Positions 9,701-17,840 of a DNA stretch of 64,000 nt are shown piece after piece. Below the pieces are notes generated by a model. It was not told where the DNA came from. It saw only the letters and a list, made by a program, of their open reading frames with translations, and did not search any database. How positions within the stretch are numbered: the first letter of the stretch is position 1; each line of letters opens with the position of its first letter. The position numbers and the translations under genes were made by a program. Origin of the DNA: Lysinibacter cavernae (lineage in GTDB: Bacteria > Actinomycetota > Actinomycetes > Actinomycetales > Microbacteriaceae); contig NZ_JAAMOX010000001.1 in assembly GCF_011758565.1 (NCBI RefSeq), positions 248,001 through 312,000 of the forward strand, written 5' to 3'.

Positions 9701-10273
9701 GCCCAGTGGGACAACACGCGCATGCACGAGCGGGCGCGGCAGATGGTCATCAGGGTTGCCGAGTATCTGGTGAGCTTCGAGCGCGAAGGAGGCACGCTGC
9801 TCTCCGCCGAGCAACAGTTTGCCGTCGCGTTTGCGCACGTCCAGCTTCGGGGAGCCATTGACAGGGTCGAGTTGTACCCAGACGACACTCCCGGGTCAGC
9901 CGGTCGAGTGGTTATTGTCGATCTGAAGACAGGAAACCCGGCAGTGACAAAAAACACCGTCAATGAGAACGCCCAACTCTCCGCGTATCAACTGGCAGTT
10001 GCGGCAGGCGGACTTGAGGGTATCCCCGCCGATGCCCAACCTGGCGGGGCCAAGCTCGTTGTTGTCTCGCCCGACCGATCAAAAACCTTTGTCTCCATTC
10101 CGCAAGAGGCCTTTGACACCGAACAGCTCGCCGTGTTTCAGGAGCGGCTGAGCGAAGCAGCAACGGGCATGGCCGGGGCAACATTCCACGCAAACACAAC
10201 GAGTCACTGCAACAGCGCCTTTAGCTTTGGCCAGTGCACGATCCACACTGTTCGGCCGGTGAGCTTCCGATGA
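6737..10273 (+). CDS. adnA: AdnA-like ATP-dependent helicase-nuclease subunit
   Basis: 1178 aa from ATG 6737. Domains: UvrD/Rep-type motor with Walker A GAPGSGKTE (about 77-85), Walker B VDDAQE near 342, a second RecA-like domain (TVTTPNGAIGQHFDLVVIPG around 735), then a C-terminal PD-(D/E)XK RecB-type nuclease whose VDLKTG core lies near residue 1060. AdnA and AdnB form the heterodimeric end-resection motor-nuclease of mycobacteria and relatives, processing double-strand breaks. The DDAQ form of Walker B, instead of DEYQD, fits the AdnA rather than the AdnB subunit. The stop overlaps the adnB start (ATGA), so the subunits are translationally coupled. An insert of about 60 residues near 185-250 is low complexity. 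Confidence 0.88.
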   Translation: MASATPPRSDHSGSFDAAASVAETGLNGSNGTLTGKTESSDAPVANAGHTQPTTPKWDASQRAVLQLDPAQHATIIGAPGSGKTELLIQLYHDRITHNGFASDEILVLSPTRLSATRLRDQLDARMQSPSTGPRARTSTSLAVQMVTTARSLAGEPLPRLLTGASQDQLIARLLSGEDLGASARGSSQRSGEGLPSDSTEAEPTTGEFAAAHATAESGEREGNDPLGVAEHIINWPSELAADVRALQGFRNQLRELIRVCIDYGLSDEQLASLGESTGRPEWIACAQFLPVYRKALAREHPNEFDLSQFHRQAVELLHGVASGAVSTTSLGDIARLRCIFVDDAQELPRSTIELLVAFAARGTTIILFGDPDITTESFQGAEPQFLADFGNLIGGKTVERCELSTVYRHSPDVRAFLQRVTGLIGAAGWGTQRGAEAHGGAAGSVTFSTVQSGAEQSSAIARLLRERHLKPSRRPAPVPRASGDEHLSAQRPSVEDGAVPWSRMAVICRNRAQATRVAESLVALDVPTAIAAGGTILREHNIVRDLALIASVALHQAQIDGVSLNRLLRGPLGGLDHIGLRRLRAALLHEERSAGGKRTADELLLDAFLAPGGFLLLETPAARLAERLQRVLERARQSAETRGSIEDILWAAWSESGLSAVWEKQALAQSGVVSDDAHRQLDAVVALFYAAQRYEERAPGSDPRDFLNLLMLSDLPEDTLAAHAAADTVTVTTPNGAIGQHFDLVVIPGLQEGVWPNLRLRGSLLGTEQLARLSEHPLHAPPASANGDGIDERRLVLHDELRMFAQAVSRSNGDVVAVAVANEDEQPSRIFGLAPEGSEKPLPSGALSLRGMVGELRSRLEFELEQHPEQGKAFADAAPETAALALLASNGVTGANPESWYGILAPSSTEPLVDLARPEATVSVSPSRLESFETCELDWAINSLGGGSTNTSAGLGTLVHRALELEPTPNVPALMGHVDEAWSTLSFDAQWDNTRMHERARQMVIRVAEYLVSFEREGGTLLSAEQQFAVAFAHVQLRGAIDRVELYPDDTPGSAGRVVIVDLKTGNPAVTKNTVNENAQLSAYQLAVAAGGLEGIPADAQPGGAKLVVVSPDRSKTFVSIPQEAFDTEQLAVFQERLSEAATGMAGATFHANTTSHCNSAFSFGQCTIHTVRPVSFR

Positions 10274-13200
10274 CAACAACGGCCTACGAAATCGCCGATG
10301 CCATCGGCAAGCCGCCACCCACCGCAGAACAGGTGCTCGTCATCGAGTCCGACCCACACACACCGTCACTTGTTATAGCGGGCGCCGGCAGCGGCAAGAC
10401 CGAAACGATGGCTAACCGTGTGCTGTGGCTGGTGGCCAACGGGCATGCACAGCCGTCCGACATCCTTGGCCTCACGTTTACGCGCAAAGCCGCTGGTGAA
10501 CTCGCCGAGCGTATTACTCAGCGGCTCGACCAGCTGGCCGATGTCGGCCTCGCCCAGCGACGAAGCGACGATTTGCTCGATCAGCCAACGGTATCCACCT
10601 ATAATTCGTTTGCCAGTTCAATCGTGAGCGAACGCAGCCTGCTCGTTGGGCGCGAACCAAATTCCGTCATCATCGATGAATCAACGGCTTGGCGTCTTGC
10701 CCGCTCAATTGTGGCTTCGAGCGACGACGAACGGCTGATCGGCATAGATAAAGGGGTCAACAGAATCACCGACCTCGTGTTGCATCTCGAACGGTCACTG
10801 CGCGAAAACGTGCGCAGCACCGAGGATGTCAGTGCCGTTGTTCACGATTTTGAGCGACTGCTTGATCTTCCGATCAGCGAAAAACCCGGAAAGAAGACTC
10901 CATACGCAGCCCTTGTCACGGCCGTTCGCGACGTCGGTGCTCTCTCTCCACTGCTCGACCTTGTCGAACGCTACAGCTCCGAAAAACGGCGCCGTGGATT
11001 TATGGAGTTTTCAGATCAGGTGGCGCTCGCACTCGAAATCTGCCGCCGTTCGCCCTCCACCGTCAGCGATTACCGGGCACGCTATAAATATGTGCTGCTT
11101 GACGAATATCAAGACACCTCCGTTGTTCAAACCTGGTTGCTGTCGACCTTGTTCTCTCAGCAGAGTGTCATGGCGGTCGGAGACCCGCACCAATCAATTT
11201 ACGGTTGGCGCGGAGCAAGCGCCGACAACCTTGATCAGTTTGCACGTCAGTTTGCCGGTGGAACATGCAAGACCCTGTCACTGCTGACCAGTTGGCGCAA
11301 CGCAAAACGCGTTCTTGACGCGGCGAATCGGGTGGTCGGGCCGCTTTCGAACGCCGCAGCATCCGACCAAGCATCCGAGCAAGCAGTCGTGGCTGACGCG
11401 CCCGGTGCGTCGGCACAAGACGTGCAGCTCCTCGGACCGCGTCCGGGCGCGCCCGACGGCACCGTTTCTGCGTACATGGCTGAAACAATCACCGAGGAGG
11501 CGGCTTTTCTCGCCGATTGGATGGCCGAACAGCTCGCCACGGCAACCACGGAAAACCCGATCACTGCCGCAGTGATTTGCCGCAACCGTTCGACCATGCC
11601 CCTGTTCGCCGAAGCCCTGACCGCGCGAGGCGTGCCCAATAGAATCCTCGGTCTTGGCGGCCTCCTCAGCAGTTCAGAGGTGATCGACATCGTCTCCATG
11701 CTTCGCTGCATCTGGTTTACCGATGCCGGCTCGGCGCTCATTCGCATCCTCACGAGTCCCCGATGGAGGCTCGGGGTGAGTGACCTTGCCGCCCTGCATT
11801 CGGCGGCTCGCTGGCTCTCCGCGCACGGCGGAATCGGTCAGCAGCCGCTTTCCGACGAACAAAACGAAGCAAAGCGTCATTCTCTGGCGCCGGAAGACAG
11901 CGTGTCACTCATCGACGCGCTCGACTCGGTGCAAGATGCCCCCGATAATCACCCAATGCTGAGAGGCTTCAGCGACGCAGGCCTCAGCCGTGCGAGAGAT
12001 GCCGCACGTACCATTGCAGCGATCAGAACTCGAAGCAGCCTTGGCATCGCCGACCTCGTTCGCATCATCGAAAAAGAGCTGCGGCTCGACCTCGAAGTGC
12101 TTGCGGTGACGGGCTATCGCAAGCAGACGCAGCAGTCCGTGCGTGAAGCGCTCATCCACGCACGCAGAAACCTCGACGCGTTGTACGACCTCATCGCGCA
12201 CTTTCTTGCGGTTGACGAAGAAGGCACCCTTGCGAGCTTCCTTGCCTGGATCGAACACGCCGAGCAGCAAGACAGCATGGCAGCCAGGCCAGAAGCACCA
12301 GACCCCAACGCCGTACAGCTCATCACCGCTCACGGTTCAAAAGGTCTTGAATGGGATGTTGTTGCGGTGCCAAGACTTGTCGAGGGGGAGTTCCCCGCGG
12401 CCAGCCGAACTGGCGACGGTTGGCTGAGGCTTGGCCAACTGCCCGACGAGCTCAAAGGCGACGCCAACTCACTGCCACAGCTGGACTGGCGCAACGCCGA
12501 AACCCAGCAGGAGTTCATTGAATCGCTCGCCGCGTATAAGCAAGAGTCCAAAGACCACAGAGGCTACGAAGAACGCCGGTTGATGTATGTCGCCGTTACC
12601 AGGGCGCGCGATGCGCTCCTTCTCACCGGATCGTTTTGGGCCGGCCAGACCAAACCAAAGGGTCCAAGCCCGTTCCTCCTCGAACTCGCCGACGCCGGGA
12701 TGATCGCTGCGTTACCAGAGCAGAGCGAATACGACGAAAATCCGATAGACCCGCACTCATCAGCCGACCTGTGGCCTGCCGACCCCCTTGGCGCACGTCG
12801 ACCAGTTGTAGAGGCGGCTGCGGCTGCCGTAGTCAACCAGCTTCGAGACGCTGAGCTGAGGCATAGCGCCCTCAATGACGGGCAGCAACGCGACGATGGT
12901 GGGCAGCCGGTCGACGACGATATTCGAGCGCGCATTCCCGACAACCTGCTCACCGATATCGACCTACTGCTTGCAGAACGTGCCGCCAACCAGCGACGGA
13001 ACACCGATCTCGAACTCCCAGACCGCATAACTGCATCTCGGTTCAAAGACTTTGTAACAGGGTCGCAGGAAGTCGCCAATAGTATGCGACGGCCGGTTCC
13101 ACAAAAACCCTTCACCCAGACGCGTCTTGGCACCCAGTTTCACGCATGGGTCGAGGAACGCTATGCCACTCCGCGTGGCACCGCTGACACCCTCGATGCC

Positions 13201-13710
13201 TCGGTGTTCGAGCTTGACGAAGAAGCCGATGAAAACGGCTCGATCGTCATGGGCGCTGAACCCAACGCCAACAGGGGAAGCGTCGCCGAGACGAGCGCAT
13301 TCGAACAGCTCAAGGCGACCTTCGAAGCCTCACCTTGGGGCGGCCGAGAACCTCACGAAGTAGAACGTGAGATTCACATCCGCTTCGCCGGTCGTACCCT
13401 CATCTGCAAGATTGATGCCGTCTACTCGTCAATGATCGATGGCGAAGAGCACTTCGACGTTGTTGACTGGAAAACAGGCAAAGTACCCCGCACCGATCAA
13501 GAACGTGCCGACCGTCAGCTCCAGCTGGCCCTGTATCGAATCGCCTATGCCGAGTGGAAAGGCGTGCCAACAGACCGAGTGAGCGTTGCGCTCTACTACG
13601 TGGGCGCCGATACCATCATCCGGCCAGAAAGCCTGCCCGGTCGTGCCGAACTCGAAGCGATGTGGATTGACGCCGTCACCGCCCCAAACTCGGGGTGGAA
13701 ACGAGAATAG
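10270..13710 (+). CDS. adnB: AdnB-like ATP-dependent helicase-nuclease subunit
   Basis: 1146 aa; start ATG 10270 shares ATGA with the adnA stop, and the longer frame from 10234 lies inside adnA. The motor is complete: GAGSGKTE (about 38-45), LTFTRKAAGEL, LLDEYQDTSVVQ near 278, GDPHQSIYGWRGA, HGSKGLEWDVV near 688 and VAVTRARDALLL. The C-terminus carries a RecB-family nuclease with VDWKTGK near 1065 and an LQLALYRIAYA helix. This is the lead motor of the AdnAB resection complex. It is convergent with the pseudokinase gene, 13 nt away. Confidence is high for a UvrD-nuclease fusion and good for AdnB orthology from the pairing and neighbours (nudC, uvrD2). Confidence 0.9.
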   Translation: MTTTAYEIADAIGKPPPTAEQVLVIESDPHTPSLVIAGAGSGKTETMANRVLWLVANGHAQPSDILGLTFTRKAAGELAERITQRLDQLADVGLAQRRSDDLLDQPTVSTYNSFASSIVSERSLLVGREPNSVIIDESTAWRLARSIVASSDDERLIGIDKGVNRITDLVLHLERSLRENVRSTEDVSAVVHDFERLLDLPISEKPGKKTPYAALVTAVRDVGALSPLLDLVERYSSEKRRRGFMEFSDQVALALEICRRSPSTVSDYRARYKYVLLDEYQDTSVVQTWLLSTLFSQQSVMAVGDPHQSIYGWRGASADNLDQFARQFAGGTCKTLSLLTSWRNAKRVLDAANRVVGPLSNAAASDQASEQAVVADAPGASAQDVQLLGPRPGAPDGTVSAYMAETITEEAAFLADWMAEQLATATTENPITAAVICRNRSTMPLFAEALTARGVPNRILGLGGLLSSSEVIDIVSMLRCIWFTDAGSALIRILTSPRWRLGVSDLAALHSAARWLSAHGGIGQQPLSDEQNEAKRHSLAPEDSVSLIDALDSVQDAPDNHPMLRGFSDAGLSRARDAARTIAAIRTRSSLGIADLVRIIEKELRLDLEVLAVTGYRKQTQQSVREALIHARRNLDALYDLIAHFLAVDEEGTLASFLAWIEHAEQQDSMAARPEAPDPNAVQLITAHGSKGLEWDVVAVPRLVEGEFPAASRTGDGWLRLGQLPDELKGDANSLPQLDWRNAETQQEFIESLAAYKQESKDHRGYEERRLMYVAVTRARDALLLTGSFWAGQTKPKGPSPFLLELADAGMIAALPEQSEYDENPIDPHSSADLWPADPLGARRPVVEAAAAAVVNQLRDAELRHSALNDGQQRDDGGQPVDDDIRARIPDNLLTDIDLLLAERAANQRRNTDLELPDRITASRFKDFVTGSQEVANSMRRPVPQKPFTQTRLGTQFHAWVEERYATPRGTADTLDASVFELDEEADENGSIVMGAEPNANRGSVAETSAFEQLKATFEASPWGGREPHEVEREIHIRFAGRTLICKIDAVYSSMIDGEEHFDVVDWKTGKVPRTDQERADRQLQLALYRIAYAEWKGVPTDRVSVALYYVGADTIIRPESLPGRAELEAMWIDAVTAPNSGWKRE

Positions 13711-13723
13711 CCGAGCGCCGACG

Positions 13724-15109
13724 CTAGTCGAGCAGGTCGCGCTCGATCGGTTCCGTGACCTGATGGTCTGCATCGTGAGTTGACGACGATGATGGCGAAC
13801 TCTTGCCTGTTGTACGAGAAGACGTTGCCGCATCAGACGACTCGGCGGGACGGGTCACCCGGCGAGAAGCGGTTGCGTCACGAAGTGACGTGCGCGAGTC
13901 CGTAATCACATCGGTACTGTTCCGGTCGGCAGAGGAGCCATCGGCACGGTCGTGGTCGGCACGGTCGTAGCCGGCACCGTTGCGGTCATGGTCCGCACCG
14001 TCGTCGTTGGCACCGTTGTGGTTGACGCCGTCGTGGTCGTCATCGTCAAACTCGTCATGCCCAAGGTCGATGCGTTGGCTATCGTCGAGCAGACCCTCGG
14101 CCTCGGTGCGAGTCCTCAGAGACACATCGGCCGGAACTTGGTCGAGATAGTCCTGCACCTGCGTCACGCTCATAACCGAAGCACCGGCGCGTTCGGCCTC
14201 AACGCTGATGCGGTCAACGAGTACCGCAAACATGTTGACAGCGTCATCGACCACGTTTTGGTCATGCGAGTCTTTGCCGTGAAGCAACCAACGGGCAATA
14301 TTGAGTTCTGAATAAAACTCTGCACGGCGGAGTACATCAACAGGGTTAGGGATATCGCGAAGCTGAGCATACTCCGCAACTACCGTGACTTGGCTCTGCG
14401 AGGGTGCGCTCGTCAGCCACGCAAAGTCGAGAGCCGGATCTGACACGCGAAGTTCGGACCAATCGAGGATGGCGGCAACTTCGGCATCCTCGGTGAAGAG
14501 GAACGAATCGGCCGACAGCCCTCCGTTGACGACCGTGCCACTGAACTGCCACAGGTCGGTATCGTTCATGACGGCCTGCCAACGGTTGAGCACGCTTGAC
14601 GGCACAAGTCGCGTTGCTTCGGCGCGCGCAAGGAGACGCGTGGTCTCTTCTCGAACCTCTGCAGCGCTACGCACGGGAAGGCCAGCTTCGATGATGAGTG
14701 AACTTGGCAGTCGGTGAATCGCGGCGATTGCCTTGGCAAGCGAAGGGATTGCAGTTGTATCTGGCCCGAGGTCGTTCTCATCGACCTTCCTGCCCTCCAG
14801 GTATCCGTAGACAACAGCCCTGGTGTTGCCGGCGCGAGTCTGCCCAAGCGGTTCGGCGACGGCAAAGGGAAGGCCTTTGCGGGCACCCTGGGTCAGGGCA
14901 GCGAGGCCGAGGAGGTCGGCCGACTGGTGCGTTTCAGCAGTCTGGGAGGTGGGGATGCGTATGATGAGTTGTTCGCCGCCGGCCGTGCCAAGCACCGCAG
15001 ATGTGTAGTCGCCGGAGCCGCCAAACGTATGCTCGTGGACCTGAGTGACCTCAAGGTTCGAGACCGCCGAGGTGGCCAGCGCGGCTAGAGTGAGATGTGA
15101 GCGAACCAT
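13724..15109 (-). CDS. Phosphotransferase-fold protein (likely pseudokinase) with Asp/His/Asn-rich tail
   Basis: 461 aa from ATG 15109, supported by a TAGTCT box 7 nt upstream (15117-15122). The first 320 residues have the aminoglycoside/macrolide phosphotransferase fold. The Brenner motif, normally HGDLHPGN, reads NGGLSADS, so the catalytic Asp is replaced by Gly; the later AILDWSE metal motif is kept. Residues from about 350 on form a repetitive tail built of Asp, His, Asn, Gly and Arg (for example DRADHDRADG), then Ser/Thr/Arg-rich sequence. It may be a scaffold or metal buffer rather than a kinase. It occupies the slot between adnB and nudC, where similar proteins are usual in this group (from memory). 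Confidence 0.78.
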   Translation of the reverse strand: MVRSHLTLAALATSAVSNLEVTQVHEHTFGGSGDYTSAVLGTAGGEQLIIRIPTSQTAETHQSADLLGLAALTQGARKGLPFAVAEPLGQTRAGNTRAVVYGYLEGRKVDENDLGPDTTAIPSLAKAIAAIHRLPSSLIIEAGLPVRSAAEVREETTRLLARAEATRLVPSSVLNRWQAVMNDTDLWQFSGTVVNGGLSADSFLFTEDAEVAAILDWSELRVSDPALDFAWLTSAPSQSQVTVVAEYAQLRDIPNPVDVLRRAEFYSELNIARWLLHGKDSHDQNVVDDAVNMFAVLVDRISVEAERAGASVMSVTQVQDYLDQVPADVSLRTRTEAEGLLDDSQRIDLGHDEFDDDDHDGVNHNGANDDGADHDRNGAGYDRADHDRADGSSADRNSTDVITDSRTSLRDATASRRVTRPAESSDAATSSRTTGKSSPSSSSTHDADHQVTEPIERDLLD

Positions 15110-15116
15110 GCCTCCA

Positions 15117-15122
15117 AGACTA
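15117..15122 (-). promoter_or_regulatory. -10 hexamer of a probable leaderless promoter (phosphotransferase-fold gene)
   Basis: TAGTCT on the minus strand, 7 nt before the ATG at 15109. Confidence 0.5.
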
Positions 15123-15178
15123 ACCCGTGAGCGTCTCAGAGCCGGGTACATCCGCACGAATTCCGAGATAAGGACACT

Positions 15179-16150
15179 ATGACCAATCGGCAACCGCTAC
15201 ACCTTCCGCTGAGCGCACCGGTGAAGAACCGCGATGCAGCGACGCGGGAAAATGACGAGGCACTTGCTGCAGCTCGCCAAGACCCTCGAGCGTTGTTTCT
15301 GGTGTTGTGGCGCGGTGACGTTCTTCTCGAAAGCCCAGTGAACTCGGGTGACGGCTCTGGTTTCGAGACAAATGTTGAGCCGAGCGCTGCCGCTGGCGAG
15401 CGGCCGCGTATCCGGTTGGTGCCCAGCAGTGAGGTGCCAGGAACCGGAGAAGATTTTTTCCTCGGTCGGCAAGACGGGCTCGACTCGTCGGGAGCGCCCA
15501 TCTTCGTTCGTGTGCTGCGTGAAGAACCCGACCCCGTGCATCCCTTCATGAATCTGCGAAGCATGGCGCACGAGCTGTCGGCGGAGGACGCCGCGCTCTG
15601 TGTTGAGGCGGTGGCCGTTCAGAACTGGCAAGCGCGCTACGGTTTTTCTCCGACGACTGGTCGCGAAACAGTGGTGAAGCACGGAGGCTGGATGCGCGAA
15701 GATCCAGAGTCTGGCGAACAGTTTTTCCCGCGTACCGATCCAGCGGTAATTGTCTTGGTTCGGGACACGGATGATCGTGTCTTGCTCGGGTCAAACGTTC
15801 TCTGGGAAACCGGTCGATTCTCACTCCTCGCCGGATTTGTTGAGGCGGGGGAGTCACTCGAGGCTGCGGTTGCTCGCGAGGTGCTTGAGGAATCCGGGCT
15901 TCGTATCGTTGACCCTGTGTACCGTGGCTCCCAGCCATGGCCATTTCCTCGTTCGCTCATGCTTGGGTTTGAGGCGAGGATCGCGCCCGACGAGGATCCG
16001 CTGAATGCACGCCCTGATGGCCAAGAGATTGTTGACCTGCGTTGGGTGAGTCGCGCGGACATCCTTGCCGACGACAGCACGCTGATCCTGCCAGGAAAAT
16101 CGTCAATAGCGCGAGCGCTTCTTGACGCGTGGCTTGCTGAGGAACAATGA
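15179..16150 (+). CDS. nudC: NADH pyrophosphatase-like Nudix hydrolase (NudC), zinc ribbon lost
   Basis: 323 aa. The Nudix box is intact (GFVEAGESLEAAVAREVLEES, about 219-239) and the NudC signature SQPWPFP follows near residue 247. NudC hydrolyses NAD(H) and removes NAD caps from RNA. The zinc ribbon that normally precedes the catalytic domain with four cysteines is recognisable by alignment (NWQARYGFSPTTG, then GGWMREDPESGEQFFPRTDPAV), but all four cysteines are replaced. Its stop overlaps the uvrD2 start (ATGA). The nudC-uvrD2 pairing next to adnAB agrees with mycobacterial order. Confidence 0.9.
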   Translation: MTNRQPLHLPLSAPVKNRDAATRENDEALAAARQDPRALFLVLWRGDVLLESPVNSGDGSGFETNVEPSAAAGERPRIRLVPSSEVPGTGEDFFLGRQDGLDSSGAPIFVRVLREEPDPVHPFMNLRSMAHELSAEDAALCVEAVAVQNWQARYGFSPTTGRETVVKHGGWMREDPESGEQFFPRTDPAVIVLVRDTDDRVLLGSNVLWETGRFSLLAGFVEAGESLEAAVAREVLEESGLRIVDPVYRGSQPWPFPRSLMLGFEARIAPDEDPLNARPDGQEIVDLRWVSRADILADDSTLILPGKSSIARALLDAWLAEEQ

Positions 16151-17835
16151 GCAATAGCAGTGCCGCCTCGGTCTTGAGCCACCTCGACGCCGAGCAGCGC
16201 CAGGCCGCTCTCGCCCTCCGCGGGCCCGTCTGCATTTTGGCCGGCGCAGGGACAGGAAAAACGAGGACCATCACGCATCGCATTGCCTACGGCGTGCAGA
16301 GCGGAGTGTATTCGCCCCAGCGGGTGCTCGCACTGACGTTTACAACGAGGGCGGCTGCGGAGCTCAGGTCGAGACTCAGGGCCCTTGGTGCGCCGGGAGT
16401 CAGCGCGCGCACCTTTCACTCGGCCGCGCTGTCGCAGCTGAGCTTCTTCTGGCCACAGGTTGTTGGTGGCGCAGCACCGGCCGTGATCTCTGGCAAGGGC
16501 AGACTCGTTGGACAGGCCGCTGAGCAGCTTCACCTTCGGCTGGATGCTGAGGCTATTAGGGATGTTGCGGCCGAGATCGAGTGGCGAAAGGTCAACCTGC
16601 TGTCGCCAGCGCAGTACGAACAGAAATCGGTGCTGCGTCCACGTCCTCCTGGGCTGAGTCAACAACAGCTCATCGAGCTCATGGCTATGTATGAAAAGCT
16701 CAAGGACGATCGCCGCCAGATCGACTTTGAGGATGTGCTGCTGCTGACGACTGGTCTGCTCGCCAACGAGCCTCGGGTCGCGCTGCAAGTCCACGAACAG
16801 TACCGCCACTTTGTTGTTGACGAGTACCAGGACGTTTCGCCCCTCCAGCAGACACTCCTGAATGCGTGGCTTGGCGATCGCAAAGACCTTTGCGTTGTAG
16901 GGGACGCGAGTCAGACTATTTATTCGTTTGCTGGGGCTTCGAGCGATTACCTGCTTCGGTTCGGCTCGACCTATCCGGATGCTGAGGTGGTGCGGCTTGA
17001 GCGCAACTACCGGTCGCTGAGCCCGATCGTTTCGGCCGCAAACGCACTGATGCGAGGGCAGCGTGGGGCCCTCACGCTGAAACCGGCGACGGCCTTGCAA
17101 AACGCCGGAGAGCCCCCGGTTGTCATGATTGCCGATCATGACCGAGCCGAAGCCGAGATGGTTGCCGACCAGATCGCTGCCCGCATCGGGGAGGGTGTTT
17201 CGCCACGCAATATGGCGGTGCTGTTCCGGTTGAATATGCAGTCGGCCATGCTTGAGAGCGCGTTGGCGCTTCGGGGCATTAGCTACCAGGTCAGGGGAGC
17301 GGGGCGCTTCTTCGACCGGCCAGTCATTAAGCAGGCAATCCATGCCTTGCGGGCTGCCGCCCTTGCCGCGGCAGATGAGCCGCTGTTTCAATCGGTGAGC
17401 GATGTGCTTCGGTCGCTCGGTTGGAGCCAAGAACCGCCAGAGGGCACCGGCGCGACTCGGGAAAAATGGGATTCTCTTGGCGCGCTCATGAGCATTGCTG
17501 ATGAGGCGCCACCTGGGACGACGTTCCGTCAGTTTGCAGATGACTTGCTTGAGCGGCAGCGGTCGCAGCACGAGCCAACGCTTGACGCCGTGACTCTTGC
17601 GACCATACACACGGCTAAGGGCCTCGAATGGGACGACGTCTACGTCATCGGGTTGAGCGAGGGACTGCTCCCGATTTCCTATGCCGAGACCCTTGACGCA
17701 ATTGCAGAAGAACGACGCCTGTTTTATGTTGCAGTGACACGTGCTCGCCATCACTTGCGGCTTTCGTGGGCAAGACGCGGTAACCGGACTCGAGAGCGTG
17801 CCCCATCGAGGTTTCTCCGAGAGATGTCGCTGTAG
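16147..17835 (+). CDS. uvrD2: UvrD2-type superfamily 1 DNA helicase, short form
   Basis: 562 aa. SF1A motifs: GAGTGKTRT (about 33-41), LTFTTRAAAEL, VDEYQDVSPLQ near 224, GDASQTIYSFAGA, ERNYRS, HTAKGLEWDDV near 485 and YVAVTRARHHL. The protein ends shortly after motif VI, so it lacks the HRDC and tetracysteine C-terminal regions I associate with mycobacterial UvrD2. Position after nudC argues for the UvrD2 lineage. It unwinds or translocates on DNA in repair. The start overlaps the nudC stop and the gene converges with the cyclodehydratase-like gene 5 nt away. Confidence 0.87.
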   Translation: MSNSSAASVLSHLDAEQRQAALALRGPVCILAGAGTGKTRTITHRIAYGVQSGVYSPQRVLALTFTTRAAAELRSRLRALGAPGVSARTFHSAALSQLSFFWPQVVGGAAPAVISGKGRLVGQAAEQLHLRLDAEAIRDVAAEIEWRKVNLLSPAQYEQKSVLRPRPPGLSQQQLIELMAMYEKLKDDRRQIDFEDVLLLTTGLLANEPRVALQVHEQYRHFVVDEYQDVSPLQQTLLNAWLGDRKDLCVVGDASQTIYSFAGASSDYLLRFGSTYPDAEVVRLERNYRSLSPIVSAANALMRGQRGALTLKPATALQNAGEPPVVMIADHDRAEAEMVADQIAARIGEGVSPRNMAVLFRLNMQSAMLESALALRGISYQVRGAGRFFDRPVIKQAIHALRAAALAAADEPLFQSVSDVLRSLGWSQEPPEGTGATREKWDSLGALMSIADEAPPGTTFRQFADDLLERQRSQHEPTLDAVTLATIHTAKGLEWDDVYVIGLSEGLLPISYAETLDAIAEERRLFYVAVTRARHHLRLSWARRGNRTRERAPSRFLREMSL

Positions 17836-17840
17836 TCGAT

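Noticed and set aside
13952-14311. Val-rich plus-strand frame of 119 codons
   Set aside because: It is the reverse reading of the repetitive Asp/His tail of the phosphotransferase-fold gene.
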